A stretch of DNA of 64,000 bases from assembly GCF_014193425.1 (NCBI RefSeq), contig NZ_JACHZG010000001.1:372001-436000 (forward strand), written 5' to 3'. Shown here in pieces: positions 55,466 through 63,948 of the stretch; within the stretch, counting starts at the first letter, position 1, and every line of letters begins with the position of its first letter. Below the pieces are notes generated by a model. It saw nothing but the letters and a program-made list of their open reading frames with translations. It ran no database searches and was not told the DNA's origin. Both the position numbers and the translations under genes were made by a program. The stretch is from Microlunatus antarcticus (lineage in GTDB: Bacteria > Actinomycetota > Actinomycetes > Propionibacteriales > Propionibacteriaceae).

Positions 55466-57008
55466 GGTCGACCGGCACGTCACGCTCCGCCGAACCCTCG
55501 ACGACGGCCCCGTCGTCTGCCACCCAGCGCCCGGGCGGGAACGTGACGTGTTGCCTGGCCACGCCGGGTTCCAGGACCGGGGCGACGAGCAGGTCCTCAC
55601 CCAGCAGGAACTCGTCGCGCACCTGCTCGAACCCCGGGTGGTGGTAGGCGAGCGGCCGCAGGACCGGCTCGCCCGCGCGGCTCGCGTGCTCGACCAGCGC
55701 GAGGAGCTCGGGCAGGAGCCGCTGCCGCAGGGCGACCGCCTCGGTGACCGCGGCCAGGTGCTCCGCGTCGAGCACGCGCCACGGGGCGAGGGAGAACTGC
55801 ACCATCGGCATCAGGACCGAGCACTGCGCCCACCGCACGAACAGCTCGGCGTCGAGCGGGTCGCCGCCCAGGAACCCGCCGAGCTCCCCGCCGCCCACCA
55901 TGTCGGGGCAGCCGTACGGGTGGCCGATCAGGCCCTGCGCGAGGACCTCGGGGATCAGCGACCCGAGCCCGTCAGCGCCCCACGTCGGTGGCTTGTCGTG
56001 CAGGCGCTGGGCGAGCGGCTGGCCGCCCGCCTTCCAGCAGGCCCGCAGCTCGTTGTACGGGTACTCGGCCGCGAGCCGCGCCCAGGCCTCGCTCTGTTTG
56101 GTCGGCGTGCCCGGCCCGGTGCCCGCGTAGGTGACGTCGGTCGGGCGGTAGTCGCGCAGGTCGCCCGCGTCGAGCTTGCATCCGTCGACCCCGTACGTGG
56201 TCCGCAGCGCGTCCAGCTCGCGGCGCAGCCAGCCGACGGCGTCGGGGTTCGTGAGGTCGAGGACGGTGCTGAAGCCGTTCCACCACTCACGTACGGCGGG
56301 CCTCCCGTCGGGCTCGCGGACCAGCCAGCCGCGGGTGGCGGCGGTGCGCGAGTTCTCGCTGTCGGGGCTGACGAACGGGACGACCCAGAGCATCACCGCG
56401 AAGCCCCAGGCGTGCAGCTGCGTGATCATGGCGGCCGGGTCGGCGAAGCGCGTCGGGTCGAAGCGCCAGTCGCCGTAGTCCTCCGACCAGCGGTCGTCGA
56501 TCATCAGGAGCCCGGGCGGGAACCCGGCGTCGAGCACGCCCTGCGCGTACGCGAGCACCCCCTCCTGCGTCGGCGCGTACGGCATCTCGATCCAGGTGTT
56601 GTACTGCGGCGCCGTGAACATCAGCTCGGCCGGCGTCGTTCCGCTGGCGGGGAAGTGGTCGCGCGCGGCGGCCCGGAAGGCGTCCCCCAGCGTTCCCTGA
56701 GCCCGTTCTTCCGCTCCCTGAGCCCCGCCCAACGCTCCCTGAGCTTGTCGAAGGGCCACGTCCCCCTCGACCTCCAGCCCGCCCTCCCCGTCGAAGGCGA
56801 ACGTGAACGGTTCGTCCGACCAGACGTAGCGCCCGTGGCTGGAGACGAGCAGGGGAGCGGACTGGTTCGCACCCGCGGTCGGGTCGCCGACGAGGCCGGC
56901 GTTCGTCGCCAGGTCACGCCGGTGCGGCGCGGCCCCGAACGGCATCAGCGTGCCGTCCGCGACCGCGCCGCCCCACCACCACTCGTCCGGCTCCAGGTCG
57001 ATGCGCAC
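55431..57008 (-). CDS. GH31 alpha-glycosidase interrupted by an in-frame repeat
   Basis: A 525-aa family 31 glycosidase. The TIM barrel has WIEMPYAPTQEGVLAYAQ near 137, DRWSEDYGDWRFDP near 172, the nucleophile in DGCKLDAGDLRDY near 276 and the acid Asp in TWGADGLGSLIPEV near 342. It would act on an alpha-linked oligosaccharide; substrate unknown. The protein lacks a signal peptide. Residues about 84-108 (ALRQAQG...GAQGAEERAQGTLG) are encoded by repeat C units that entered the frame without breaking it, between the N-terminal domain and the barrel. Confidence 0.87.
   Translation of the reverse strand: MRIDLEPDEWWWGGAVADGTLMPFGAAPHRRDLATNAGLVGDPTAGANQSAPLLVSSHGRYVWSDEPFTFAFDGEGGLEVEGDVALRQAQGALGGAQGAEERAQGTLGDAFRAAARDHFPASGTTPAELMFTAPQYNTWIEMPYAPTQEGVLAYAQGVLDAGFPPGLLMIDDRWSEDYGDWRFDPTRFADPAAMITQLHAWGFAVMLWVVPFVSPDSENSRTAATRGWLVREPDGRPAVREWWNGFSTVLDLTNPDAVGWLRRELDALRTTYGVDGCKLDAGDLRDYRPTDVTYAGTGPGTPTKQSEAWARLAAEYPYNELRACWKAGGQPLAQRLHDKPPTWGADGLGSLIPEVLAQGLIGHPYGCPDMVGGGELGGFLGGDPLDAELFVRWAQCSVLMPMVQFSLAPWRVLDAEHLAAVTEAVALRQRLLPELLALVEHASRAGEPVLRPLAYHHPGFEQVRDEFLLGEDLLVAPVLEPGVARQHVTFPPGRWVADDGAVVEGSAERDVPVDLSSLPWWRRAA
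56689..56760. repeat. Short repeat C, triple copy inside GH31 gene
   Basis: Three units of the CTCCCTGAGC motif (TTCCCTGAGCCC near 56692, GCTCCCTGAGCC at 56713, and the full unit at 56731-56760). The full unit differs from 32725-32754 by a single base. It adds about 25 in-frame codons. Confidence 0.8.
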
Positions 57009-57054
57009 CGGAGCATCCTGTCGTGCGTGCTCCGCGAACCTTGATCAGGTGGGG

Positions 57055-57924
57055 TCAGCGGTGCGCGCGGGCCGCCTTGCGGATGAGGTCGGCGACGGCC
57101 TTCGGGTGGCTCGTCATCGCCACGTGGGAGCTGTCGAGCTCGATCGTGTGCGACCCGGCACGCTTGGCCATCGCCCGCTCGGCGGCCGGCGGGATGGCGT
57201 TGTCGTGCTTGGCCACGACGAAGTAGCTGGGGATGTCCTTCCAGGCGGGCGGGCCCGACTCCGCCCCGAGGGAGAAGAACGTGACCGGCCGCTGCGCCGA
57301 GGCCATGACCGCCGCCTGACGCCGCGGAAGGTCGGCGGCGAACACCGCGCGGAAGAACTTCGGGTCGATGCTCACGTCGGCGTCACCGGCGGGAGCGCTC
57401 GGGTAGGGGCGCAGGACGAGGTGCTCGAGCAGGAGCGGGGGAGCGCCGTTGCCCAGCGCGTTGGCCTGGATGGCCGTCTCGTGCTCGGCGAGCGCATACG
57501 CGGAGACGTAGACGAGGGCCTTGACGTTCGCGTTGCCGGTCGCCGCGTTGGTGATCACCGCACCGCCGTACGAGTGGCCGCCGAGGATGATCGGTCCCTC
57601 GATGGTCCCGAGGAACTCCTTGACGGAGGCGGCGTCGCTCTTGAGTCCGCGCAGCGGGTTCGGCGGCGCGTGGACCGTGTAGCCCTGGCGCTGGAGGATG
57701 GCGATGACGTCGCCGAAGCCCGACGCGTCCGCGAACGCCCCGTGCACCAGGACGATGGTCGGCTTCTTGCCCTTCGGCTTGTCCTTCGCCGCAGACGTCG
57801 CCGATGGGGTGGCCTTCGTGTCGGCGTGCGCGGCGACGGGCGCGAGGGCACCTGCCGCGGTGGCGACAGCGGCGGTGGCGAGGACGGTGCGTCGTTTGAC
57901 GTCGTGGGTCTCTGGGCCGGTCAT
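57055..57924 (-). CDS. Tat-exported alpha/beta hydrolase
   Basis: A 289-aa exported hydrolase. The twin-arginine signal is DVKRRTVLATAAVATAAGA (8-26), with cleavage near AHA-DTK. The hydrolase core has LVHGAFADASGFGD near 59 (oxyanion), LGGHSYGGAVI near 113 (nucleophile Ser), VVAKHDNAIPP near 235 (Asp) and LDSSHVAMTSHP near 262 (His). It resembles secreted esterase-like or haloperoxidase-type enzymes seen in actinobacteria and proteobacteria. The start is ATG 57924; the frame is open upstream. Confidence 0.85.
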   Translation of the reverse strand: MTGPETHDVKRRTVLATAAVATAAGALAPVAAHADTKATPSATSAAKDKPKGKKPTIVLVHGAFADASGFGDVIAILQRQGYTVHAPPNPLRGLKSDAASVKEFLGTIEGPIILGGHSYGGAVITNAATGNANVKALVYVSAYALAEHETAIQANALGNGAPPLLLEHLVLRPYPSAPAGDADVSIDPKFFRAVFAADLPRRQAAVMASAQRPVTFFSLGAESGPPAWKDIPSYFVVAKHDNAIPPAAERAMAKRAGSHTIELDSSHVAMTSHPKAVADLIRKAARAHR

Positions 57925-58121
57925 GGGTGTCCTGTCTTCGCTACGAGCGGGTGACCGACGTCGACGACGTCGATGGTGGGGCGACGGACGTCGTGCTCGT
58001 GTGGCGGCGTGATGCGGCACCACGTTCCCGCTCGGCTGCGAACAGCAGCGTCTGCACCGTAGGACCGGCGACGAGGCGCTGACCAGGGCCGAACGCCTCT
58101 TGCCAAGTGCCGCGGAGAACC

Positions 58122-58135
58122 TGACAGAACTGTCA
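58122..58135. promoter_or_regulatory. Perfect TGACAG palindrome
   Basis: TGACAG-AA-CTGTCA, in the 296-base gap between the divergent Tat hydrolase and calcium-binding repeat genes. Possible operator. Confidence 0.5.
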
Positions 58136-58220
58136 TCTGCACGACAGGGACCCGTCAGCGCCGCCCGATGAAGTAGGGGACGTCGGAGAGACCGACCACC
58201 AAGCCCCAGGAGCAGACGCC

Positions 58221-58847
58221 ATGACCACCACCGCCCCCTTCGCCCGCAACGTCAAGCGCGCCGCCGCCCTCTCCGGCGCGGGCCTCCTCACCGCCCTCGG
58301 CCTCGCCTTCGCGGTGCCGAGCTCGGCCTCCGCCGCGGACGTCCCCACCTGCAACGGCCTCGTCGCCACGATCGTCGGCACCGACCGCGCCGACGACATC
58401 GAGGGCACGCGGGGCAACGACGTCATCGTCGGCCTCGCCGGCAACGACGAGATCGACGGCAACGGCGGCAACGACACCATCTGCGGCAACGCCGGCAACG
58501 ACGAGATCGACGGCGGTTCCGGCAACGACTGGCTGCAGGGCAGCACCGGCAACGACGAGATCGACGGCGGCTCCGGCAACGACAAGGTCTTCGGCTCCTC
58601 CGGCGACGACGACCTCGAGGGTGGCAGCGGCAAGGACACCGTCGACGGCTACACCGGCAACGACCGCCTCGAGGGCAACTCCGGCCAGGACCGCCTCTTC
58701 GGCAAGGACGGTGACGACTTCCTCGAGGGCAACGGGAGCCGCGACACCCTCGACGGCGGCGCCGGGGTGAACCAGACGTTCCAGGGCAGCGCGTCCGAGC
58801 GGGCCGAGGACGCCTGGGAGCGTCAGTACCGCGGCGACGACGACTGA
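58221..58847 (+). CDS. Secreted RTX-like calcium-binding repeat protein
   Basis: A 208-aa exported protein. The signal peptide (AAALSGAGLLTALGLAFAV) is cut near ASA-ADV (residue 39). The mature part is a tandem beta-roll of nonapeptides such as GGSGNDWLQ, GNDEIDGGSG, GDDDLEGGSG and GNDRLEGNSG (about 54-185), each unit binding Ca2+ between turns. Two Cys (CNGLVAT, TICGNAG) may link the cap to the roll. No enzymatic domain and no type I secretion signal are seen, so it is Sec-exported. GCCCCAGGAGC lies upstream of the ATG. Confidence 0.88.
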   Translation: MTTTAPFARNVKRAAALSGAGLLTALGLAFAVPSSASAADVPTCNGLVATIVGTDRADDIEGTRGNDVIVGLAGNDEIDGNGGNDTICGNAGNDEIDGGSGNDWLQGSTGNDEIDGGSGNDKVFGSSGDDDLEGGSGKDTVDGYTGNDRLEGNSGQDRLFGKDGDDFLEGNGSRDTLDGGAGVNQTFQGSASERAEDAWERQYRGDDD

Positions 58848-58872
58848 TCCCCAACCGCTGAGCCCGAAGACC

Positions 58873-58896
58873 GCTCCCTGAGCTTGTCGAAGGGCT
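58873..58896. repeat. Short repeat C, copy 3
   Basis: GCTCCCTGAGC followed by TTGTCGAAGGGCT, intergenic, 26 bases after the calcium-binding protein gene. Confidence 0.7.
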
Positions 58897-58974
58897 GAGG
58901 CATCGCCGAGGGGCCGTCCACGCGGACGGCCCCGTCGGCGCGCACGGGACAATGAGTCGGACGAGGAGGACCAG

Positions 58975-59673
58975 GTGCCCACAACCACGTCGCGTCGGCG
59001 ACTGACCACCGGAGCGGTGGCGCTGGCCGTCGCCGCGCTGCTGGCGCTGACGGCCTGGCTGCTGATGCGGCCCGACCCCGAGGAGTCCGTCGCCCCCGTG
59101 GTCGTCGACGAGGTGAGCGCCGCGCCGCCCGTGTCCGGCCAGGCGGGCACCACCCAAGAGCAGATCGAGGCGCTCGACCGGCTGTCGGGCAGCCTGCGGC
59201 ACGGCGGGGACACCGCCGAGTTCGTCCTCGACGACATCGAGCTCGACTTCGGGCCGGACGCCTGGGTGCTGACCGCGCCCGCGACCGCGGACTTCAACCG
59301 GAACGGCACCGTCGAGCCGCTCCTGGCCGAGCTCCAGAGCCTCGTGGACCAGCCGGTCACGGCGATGGTCCGGCTCGACGAGGACGGCGACGACGCGGAC
59401 GTCTTCGTGCTGAACGACCTCACCTACCGCGACAGCACCGGCGCGAACCTCCCGTGGCAGCCGGTCGAGACCGGCGGTAGTGCCGCGCCGTCAGCGACCG
59501 TGCGCGAGGCGGCGATCGACGCCGTCGGAGCCGGCGCCAAGGTGACCGAGCTCGAACGCGTACGGGCTGGCCGCGTCGCCTGGGAGGCGACCGTGGTCGA
59601 CGCCCAGGGCGTCGAGCACTCCGTCCTGCTCGGGGCCGACGGCGTCGTGCTCGACCTGCGCCGAGCGGACTGA
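58975..59673 (+). CDS. Membrane-anchored PepSY-like protein
   Basis: A 232-aa protein with an N-terminal anchor (GAVALAVAALLALTAWLLM, 13-31) and an extracellular part. An acidic first region (VLDDIELDFGPDAWVL) and a C-terminal PepSY-like repeat (VREAAIDAVGAGAKVTELERVRAGRVAWEATVVDAQGVEHSVLLGADGVVLDL) follow. GAGGAGGA precedes the GTG. It lies six bases before a response regulator and is probably the periplasmic partner or target of that two-component system. Confidence 0.72.
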   Translation: MPTTTSRRRLTTGAVALAVAALLALTAWLLMRPDPEESVAPVVVDEVSAAPPVSGQAGTTQEQIEALDRLSGSLRHGGDTAEFVLDDIELDFGPDAWVLTAPATADFNRNGTVEPLLAELQSLVDQPVTAMVRLDEDGDDADVFVLNDLTYRDSTGANLPWQPVETGGSAAPSATVREAAIDAVGAGAKVTELERVRAGRVAWEATVVDAQGVEHSVLLGADGVVLDLRRAD

Positions 59674-59679
59674 CCCGCC

Positions 59680-60342
59680 GTGGCGATGGTGCTCCTGATC
59701 GAGGACGAGGTCGGCATCTCCGACTTCGTCCGCCGCGGCCTCGAGTCGGCCGGCTTCACGGTCGTCGTGGCCGCGGACGGGCTCTCGGGCCTCAAGCTCG
59801 CGCAGCACGACGACGTCGAGCTGGTCATCCTCGACCTCGGGCTGCCCGGCCTCCCCGGTGAGCAGGTGCTCGCGCGGCTGCGGAACGTACGCCCGGCCGT
59901 CCCGGTCATCGTCCTGACGGCGAAGGGCGCCGTGCAGGACCGGGTGACCAACCTCGAGGCCGGCGCGAACGACTACGTCGTGAAGCCGTTCAGCTTCAGT
60001 GAGCTGCTCGCCCGCGTCCGCGTCCAGCTCCGCCGTCCGGAGCAGACGTCGTCCGTCCTGCTCGAGGCCGGTGGCCTGACCCTCGACGTCCGGACGCGCG
60101 AGGTCAGCATCCACGGGAAGAACGCGACCCTGTCGTCGCGCGAGTTCACACTGCTCGAGGTGCTGATGCGTCACCCCGGGCAGGTGCTGTCGCAGACCCA
60201 GCTGCTCGACCAGGTGTGGGGCTACGGCTTCGACGGCGCGTCGAACGTCGTCGAGACCTACGTCCGCCACCTGCGCCGCAAGATCGGTGCCGAGCGGATC
60301 CAGACCGTACGGCGCGCCGGCTACCGGCTGGTGCTCGAGTGA
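59680..60342 (+). CDS. OmpR-family response regulator
   Basis: A 220-aa regulator: receiver domain with EDE near 8, phospho-acceptor in LVILDLGLPGLPG near 52, and Lys in YVVKPFS near 102; winged helix with LSSREFTLLEVLMRHPGQVLSQ and NVVETYVRHLRRKIG. It resembles the TcrA/MtrA-like group. The start is GTG 59680 with an ATG two codons in. It is second in a three-gene operon; the histidine kinase overlaps by four bases. Confidence 0.9.
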   Translation: MAMVLLIEDEVGISDFVRRGLESAGFTVVVAADGLSGLKLAQHDDVELVILDLGLPGLPGEQVLARLRNVRPAVPVIVLTAKGAVQDRVTNLEAGANDYVVKPFSFSELLARVRVQLRRPEQTSSVLLEAGGLTLDVRTREVSIHGKNATLSSREFTLLEVLMRHPGQVLSQTQLLDQVWGYGFDGASNVVETYVRHLRRKIGAERIQTVRRAGYRLVLE

Positions 60343-61739
60343 GGCACTCCCTCTACGTCCGCATCGCGTCGATCGCGCTCGCGATCCTCGCGGTCACGAT
60401 GCTGGCGGCGGCACTGCTCACCGCTCAGCTCATCAGGGTCGAGCAGCGTGAGGACCTGGACGAGGTGCTGCGGCGCGAGGTCACCGCTCTCGCTCTCGGG
60501 CTGCCCGACCAGCTGACTGAGGCGAGTGGGGCCGACGGGGTCGCCGACGCGGCGGAGGTGGACGTGGCCGTGCAGCGCTACCTGGCTCTGCACCCCGGCA
60601 GCCAGCAGCACCTCACCGTCGTGACGCTGGGCAACAAGACGTTGAGCACCCAGGACGGTCCGTCGGAGCTGATCTCGCTGGACCGCTCCGGTGGTCTGCC
60701 CCGGGGGACGGTGGGCCGGCTCCTGACGGTCGGGTCGTCGGCCGGGCCTCTACGCGTGCTGACGGCTGACGTCGTCTCGCAGGGGCAGGCGATCGCGCAG
60801 GTCTCGGTCTTCGGCCCGCTCGGCCCGAGTCTCGACTCAGCGCGCCAGGCGTTCACCCGGATCGCGTTGGCGAGCGCGATCGGGCTGGTGCTGGGCGGGT
60901 TCGTCCTGCTGGTCGCGCTGCGCCGGGCGCTGCGTCCGGTGCACGAGCTGGCTTCAGCCGCGCGATCCGTTGACCTCCGCGACCTGAGCAGTCGTGTTCC
61001 AGAACCCGAGGGCCGCGACGAGGTCTCCGCGATGGCGGGGGAGTTCAACCGCATGCTCGACCGCATCCGCGACGACGAGGACAAGCGCAAGCAGCTCCTC
61101 GCCGCGATCTCGCACGAGCTCCGCACGCCGCTGGCCGTGGCGCGGGGGCACCTGGAGCTGCTGGAGACGCTGGGTCCGGAGGAGGGTCAGACAGCGGCAG
61201 ACACGGCCGCCATCGCGGGGCGTGAGCTGGACCGGCTGAGCCGGATCGTCGACGACTTGACCGCGCTGAATTCGGGCTCAGACCGGGCCGACGTCGAGAT
61301 CGGTCCGGTGTTCGCGCCGGACGTGATCGACGTGCTGCGCGATCGGGTCGCGGGGCTTGGCTACACCGACGTCGAGATTCTCGACGCTCCGCCGGTCGTG
61401 GCGTTGGGCGACGAGGACCGGCTGACCCAGGCTTTGCTCGCCCTCGTCGTCAACGCAAGAACTCACACTCCACCTGGTACACCGGTATCAGTGCACGCCG
61501 GTTCTGCTGATGGCCACGTCGAGTTCCGCGTGTCCGATACGGGTCCGGGGTTGGCGTCAGAGGTCGTCAAGCGCGCCTTCGAGCCCTTTGTGACGACGAA
61601 GAACTTGGGTCCTGGCCGCACCGCGGGACTTGGACTCAGCGTCGTCAAGGCCGTTGTCGAGGCGCAGGGCGGCACGGTGGCTATCAAGTCCGGACCAAAA
61701 GGAACAACGGTGCTGATCACCACACCGCTGGATGTCTAA
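60339..61739 (+). CDS. Sensor histidine kinase
   Basis: A 466-aa kinase with two membrane helices (about 8-30, LYVRIASIALAILAVTMLAAALL, and about 171-194, IALASAIGLVLGGFVLLVALRR) flanking an extracellular sensor. A HAMP domain follows (LRPVHELASAARSVDLRDLSSRVP), then the acceptor helix LLAAISHELRTPLAVARGH near 253 and an ATPase domain with VVNARTHTPPGT near 368, VSDTGPGLA and GLGLSVVKAVVEAQGG. GTG start overlaps the regulator's stop. The last 300 bases are less GC-rich, near the island boundary. Confidence 0.9.
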   Translation: MRHSLYVRIASIALAILAVTMLAAALLTAQLIRVEQREDLDEVLRREVTALALGLPDQLTEASGADGVADAAEVDVAVQRYLALHPGSQQHLTVVTLGNKTLSTQDGPSELISLDRSGGLPRGTVGRLLTVGSSAGPLRVLTADVVSQGQAIAQVSVFGPLGPSLDSARQAFTRIALASAIGLVLGGFVLLVALRRALRPVHELASAARSVDLRDLSSRVPEPEGRDEVSAMAGEFNRMLDRIRDDEDKRKQLLAAISHELRTPLAVARGHLELLETLGPEEGQTAADTAAIAGRELDRLSRIVDDLTALNSGSDRADVEIGPVFAPDVIDVLRDRVAGLGYTDVEILDAPPVVALGDEDRLTQALLALVVNARTHTPPGTPVSVHAGSADGHVEFRVSDTGPGLASEVVKRAFEPFVTTKNLGPGRTAGLGLSVVKAVVEAQGGTVAIKSGPKGTTVLITTPLDV

Positions 61740-62166
61740 AAACTGGCCAGAGGCGTTGCGCGGTCGCGGTACCAACAGTGTGCACTGAGTATCCACATAG
61801 CCGAGCCTCGCGCTCTACTGAGCGCTTGCAAGGAGAGGCGGCCTGCACTCGGTGGCTTCGTTCATCCTACTCGGACCGGGCGTGTAGGTAAATCTCAGTT
61901 CAATGCGAGTTTCTGTCGACTTGGACGCGCAGAGTGAGCGCCAGCTAATTTGATCCGACCTCTATCCGTTCCGGCGATGAGTTGCTTGAGGGTTGCTGGA
62001 AGCATCTGCTTGCTCGCCGCCGTTTGCTGATGCGACGCACATGAGCGACGTTCGTCAGGGGATTCCTCAGTGCCAGTGCGCGTGCGGTTGACCAGCCGCT
62101 ACTCGTCGCGACATGCGCCGGACAGGTCCAGAAGGCGACAGAGAGTGTTACTTGAGAGATGTGGTT
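61740..62166. other. Gene-free AT-richer stretch
   Basis: 427 bases between the kinase and the island operon. I find no convincing coding frame, RNA gene or large hairpin. A 16-codon ORF at 62041 (MSDVRQGIPQCQCACG) has three Cys but no ribosome-binding site and is not called. GC content falls clearly here. Confidence 0.6.
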
Positions 62167-62544
62167 TTAGAATGGAGGCTCGGCGGGGGGATCTTCTCGA
62201 CGAATAACAACGTCTTCGCCAGTTTGAACTGAAACGTCTTCTTCACCGGTAAATCCGTCGCCCATGGTCTTCAGCTTCCCTGCGCCTCCCACAGAGGACT
62301 GTGACCGCTGTCGGTCCGTAACCTTGGCGAGGGACATTTTCTCGCGCACCTCACTGATCTCAAGGCGGAGCTTAACGAAGTTCACAACATCCAGTTCCTC
62401 GCCGGTGACAGGATCATTCACATGCTCACTGCGGAACAGGATCACTTCGTCGCCAACCTGAACTCCAGTTGCTTTACCGACATTTACGGCGAGGAGTGTG
62501 GGGGTCAGGATCTTAGCGACCTTCGCCATTATTTGAATGCTCAT
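62167..62544 (-). CDS. Small FlgT_C-like domain protein
   Basis: A 125-aa soluble protein. VAKILTPTLLAVNVGKATGVQVGDEVILFRSEHVNDPVTGEELDVVNFVKLRLEISEVREKMSLAKV covers about 9-75 and matches the FlgT C-terminal domain pattern (in-N-G-Gv-vGD, then DPxTGe, then a beta strand ending in s-a-v). No signal peptide, so it is unlikely to be flagellar. The end (GEEDVSVQTGEDVVIRREDPP) is acidic. It overlaps the upstream membrane-protein gene by four bases (ATGA). Function unknown. Confidence 0.65.
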   Translation of the reverse strand: MSIQIMAKVAKILTPTLLAVNVGKATGVQVGDEVILFRSEHVNDPVTGEELDVVNFVKLRLEISEVREKMSLAKVTDRQRSQSSVGGAGKLKTMGDGFTGEEDVSVQTGEDVVIRREDPPAEPPF

Positions 62545-63212
62545 GAGTCATCACCATCTTCTGAAGGATTAATGAGGTCGGAGAGGTCGATTGGCGCAAG
62601 AACAACGCCTCTCGGAGCGGACTTATCGGCTCCCGCTTGACTTGCGACGCTTTCAAGAAAGGGTGTGAGTTTACGACCTGCCGGTACAAACCAGACGTAG
62701 CCATCCCTGACTGCATGGCTCACCCGAAGTGTTCCGAGCGAAGTGTCCAACTGACCCTCTGCCACAAGGTTGAAACGAGTGTTTATCGAAGGTGGCGTCC
62801 CGTCTGTGGGTACGCGTCCGCAAACTCGAAGAGTTCCAGACTCGATACTGACCGAGACGAGTACCGGCAAAGCTGAGTCTAAATTTAAGCTGGCCCCAAC
62901 TACCTGTGCCTGACCTTCGATGACCCCTTCGTCGTATGCGCGCTGGACCTCTTCGTCGTGCTCAACCACTTGGCCGAGCAGGTTTTGCTCTATCTGTCTC
63001 TGCTCTTCTAGGCGCACAAGAAGGGGCCCGTACCCTCTATAAGCAGAAGAAATCGCTAGTGCGTGCTTCCAAACTTGCGGAACCGCAACAATGAGGATTC
63101 CAAGGACAAGAATTGCCACCGCCCACCGAAGAACCCCAAATTGATCGGCGCCGGCAAGTATGCCGACAATGACGCCGATGGACACGACGGCGGTCCAAAA
63201 GCGCTTCCACAC
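62541..63212 (-). CDS. Two-helix membrane protein of the island operon
   Basis: A 223-aa protein with two N-terminal membrane helices (WTAVVSIGVIVGILAGADQF, LRWAVAILVLGILIVAVPQVW, about 5-46), then a coiled-coil-like charged region (RLEEQRQIEQNLLGQVVEHDEEVQRAYDEG, about 64-93), then a beta-rich cytosolic domain. No family recognised. GTG 63212 has AAAGGA upstream; the open frame beyond it is a chance extension through the tRNA fragment. The FlgT_C-like gene is coupled downstream. Base use is AT-richer than the host. Confidence 0.65.
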   Translation of the reverse strand: MWKRFWTAVVSIGVIVGILAGADQFGVLRWAVAILVLGILIVAVPQVWKHALAISSAYRGYGPLLVRLEEQRQIEQNLLGQVVEHDEEVQRAYDEGVIEGQAQVVGASLNLDSALPVLVSVSIESGTLRVCGRVPTDGTPPSINTRFNLVAEGQLDTSLGTLRVSHAVRDGYVWFVPAGRKLTPFLESVASQAGADKSAPRGVVLAPIDLSDLINPSEDGDDS

Positions 63213-63283
63213 GGCAAATCCTTTCAGATTCTCGAGGGTGTCGGATAGGTAAGTTCCGCACCCATTGTCGGATCCACCTGATT

Positions 63284-63327
63284 GAGCTGACGGTCGGACT
63301 CGAACCGACAACCGCCTGTGTAGAAGT
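63284..63327 (-). tRNA. tRNA 3' fragment, probable attachment site
   Basis: On the minus strand the sequence contains a complete T-arm GTCGGTTCGAGTCCGAC (63309-63293) with preceding anticodon-loop-like and variable bases, and a plausible acceptor 3' half (CGTCAGCTCA). No matching 5' half lies upstream, so this is a fragment, as left by tRNA-targeted integration. It cannot be a functional tRNA as seen. Confidence 0.55.
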
Positions 63328-63501
63328 GGTGTGGTTGACCAGGGGTCATCAGAGTTCACTAATCCTCGCGCTGACAAGGGAGAACGACCGTAGGGTCGTT
63401 CACTGGAGTTCACTCGATCACGTAGGGCTGTACCTGCTGATCGGCACATAAATGGGGAACGGTTCGCGTTCCCCACGAAGCGCGAGAGGGAGATCGGGTA
63501 G

Positions 63502-63744
63502 ATGAGCAATGACAGCACCTTGAACATGGCCTGGGTGCCGGACTGGACCCTGCCCGATTGGTCTGTACGGACGTACACGTCTGGAGACCGGCTGGTGCTC
63601 GAGGCTGAGCAGGACGCGCCGATGGGCGACATCCTGCGCCAGGTCTACGGAGCTGGGTGGCAGGAGATGGGAGACCCGATGGGAGAGCTGGTGTCGACCG
63701 ACGGTCGCCCCACGTTCGTGCGCTTCTACATGGTGCGGCGGTGA
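63502..63744 (+). CDS. Small hypothetical protein
   Basis: An 80-aa protein starting MSNDSTLNMAWVPDWTLPDWSVRTYTSGD. Tryptophan-rich N terminus, then SGDRLVLEAEQDAPMGDILRQVYGAGWQEMGDPMGELVSTDGRPTFVRFYMVRR. No family recognised. AGAGGGAG lies about 9-16 bases before the ATG. It lies in island-like DNA to the right of the tRNA fragment. Probably real from its ribosome-binding site and coherent composition. Confidence 0.5.
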   Translation: MSNDSTLNMAWVPDWTLPDWSVRTYTSGDRLVLEAEQDAPMGDILRQVYGAGWQEMGDPMGELVSTDGRPTFVRFYMVRR

Positions 63745-63779
63745 GGTTGCCGCCCAGTGGGCGCAGCCCGCAAATCTCA

Positions 63780-63881
63780 CACAACGTTGTGCGCGGCTGC
63801 GGGAAATCTGGCGGCGTGTCGCTCCCGAAGATGTCACATCCTGCCAGGACCATTGGCTGAAGACGGCGAGTCCTCGCCGTC
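63780..63881. promoter_or_regulatory. Palindrome and hairpin before right-edge gene
   Basis: CACAACGTTGTG (63780-63791) and GACGGCGAG-TC-CTCGCCGTC (63862-63881), both perfect. The second could be a terminator of the small gene upstream. Confidence 0.4.
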
Positions 63882-63948
63882 ACCCGCTAGGGGTCGAACG
63901 TCGGCACAGCGCTGGCACGAGGTCTCCTGACGAGAGGTGCCACGCCCC

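Noticed and set aside
62041-62091. 16-codon Cys-rich ORF
   Set aside because: No ribosome-binding site or leaderless promoter and too short to judge.
63284-63370. Complete tRNA gene
   Set aside because: The 5' acceptor and D-arm that should pair with CGTCAGC are not present upstream on that strand.
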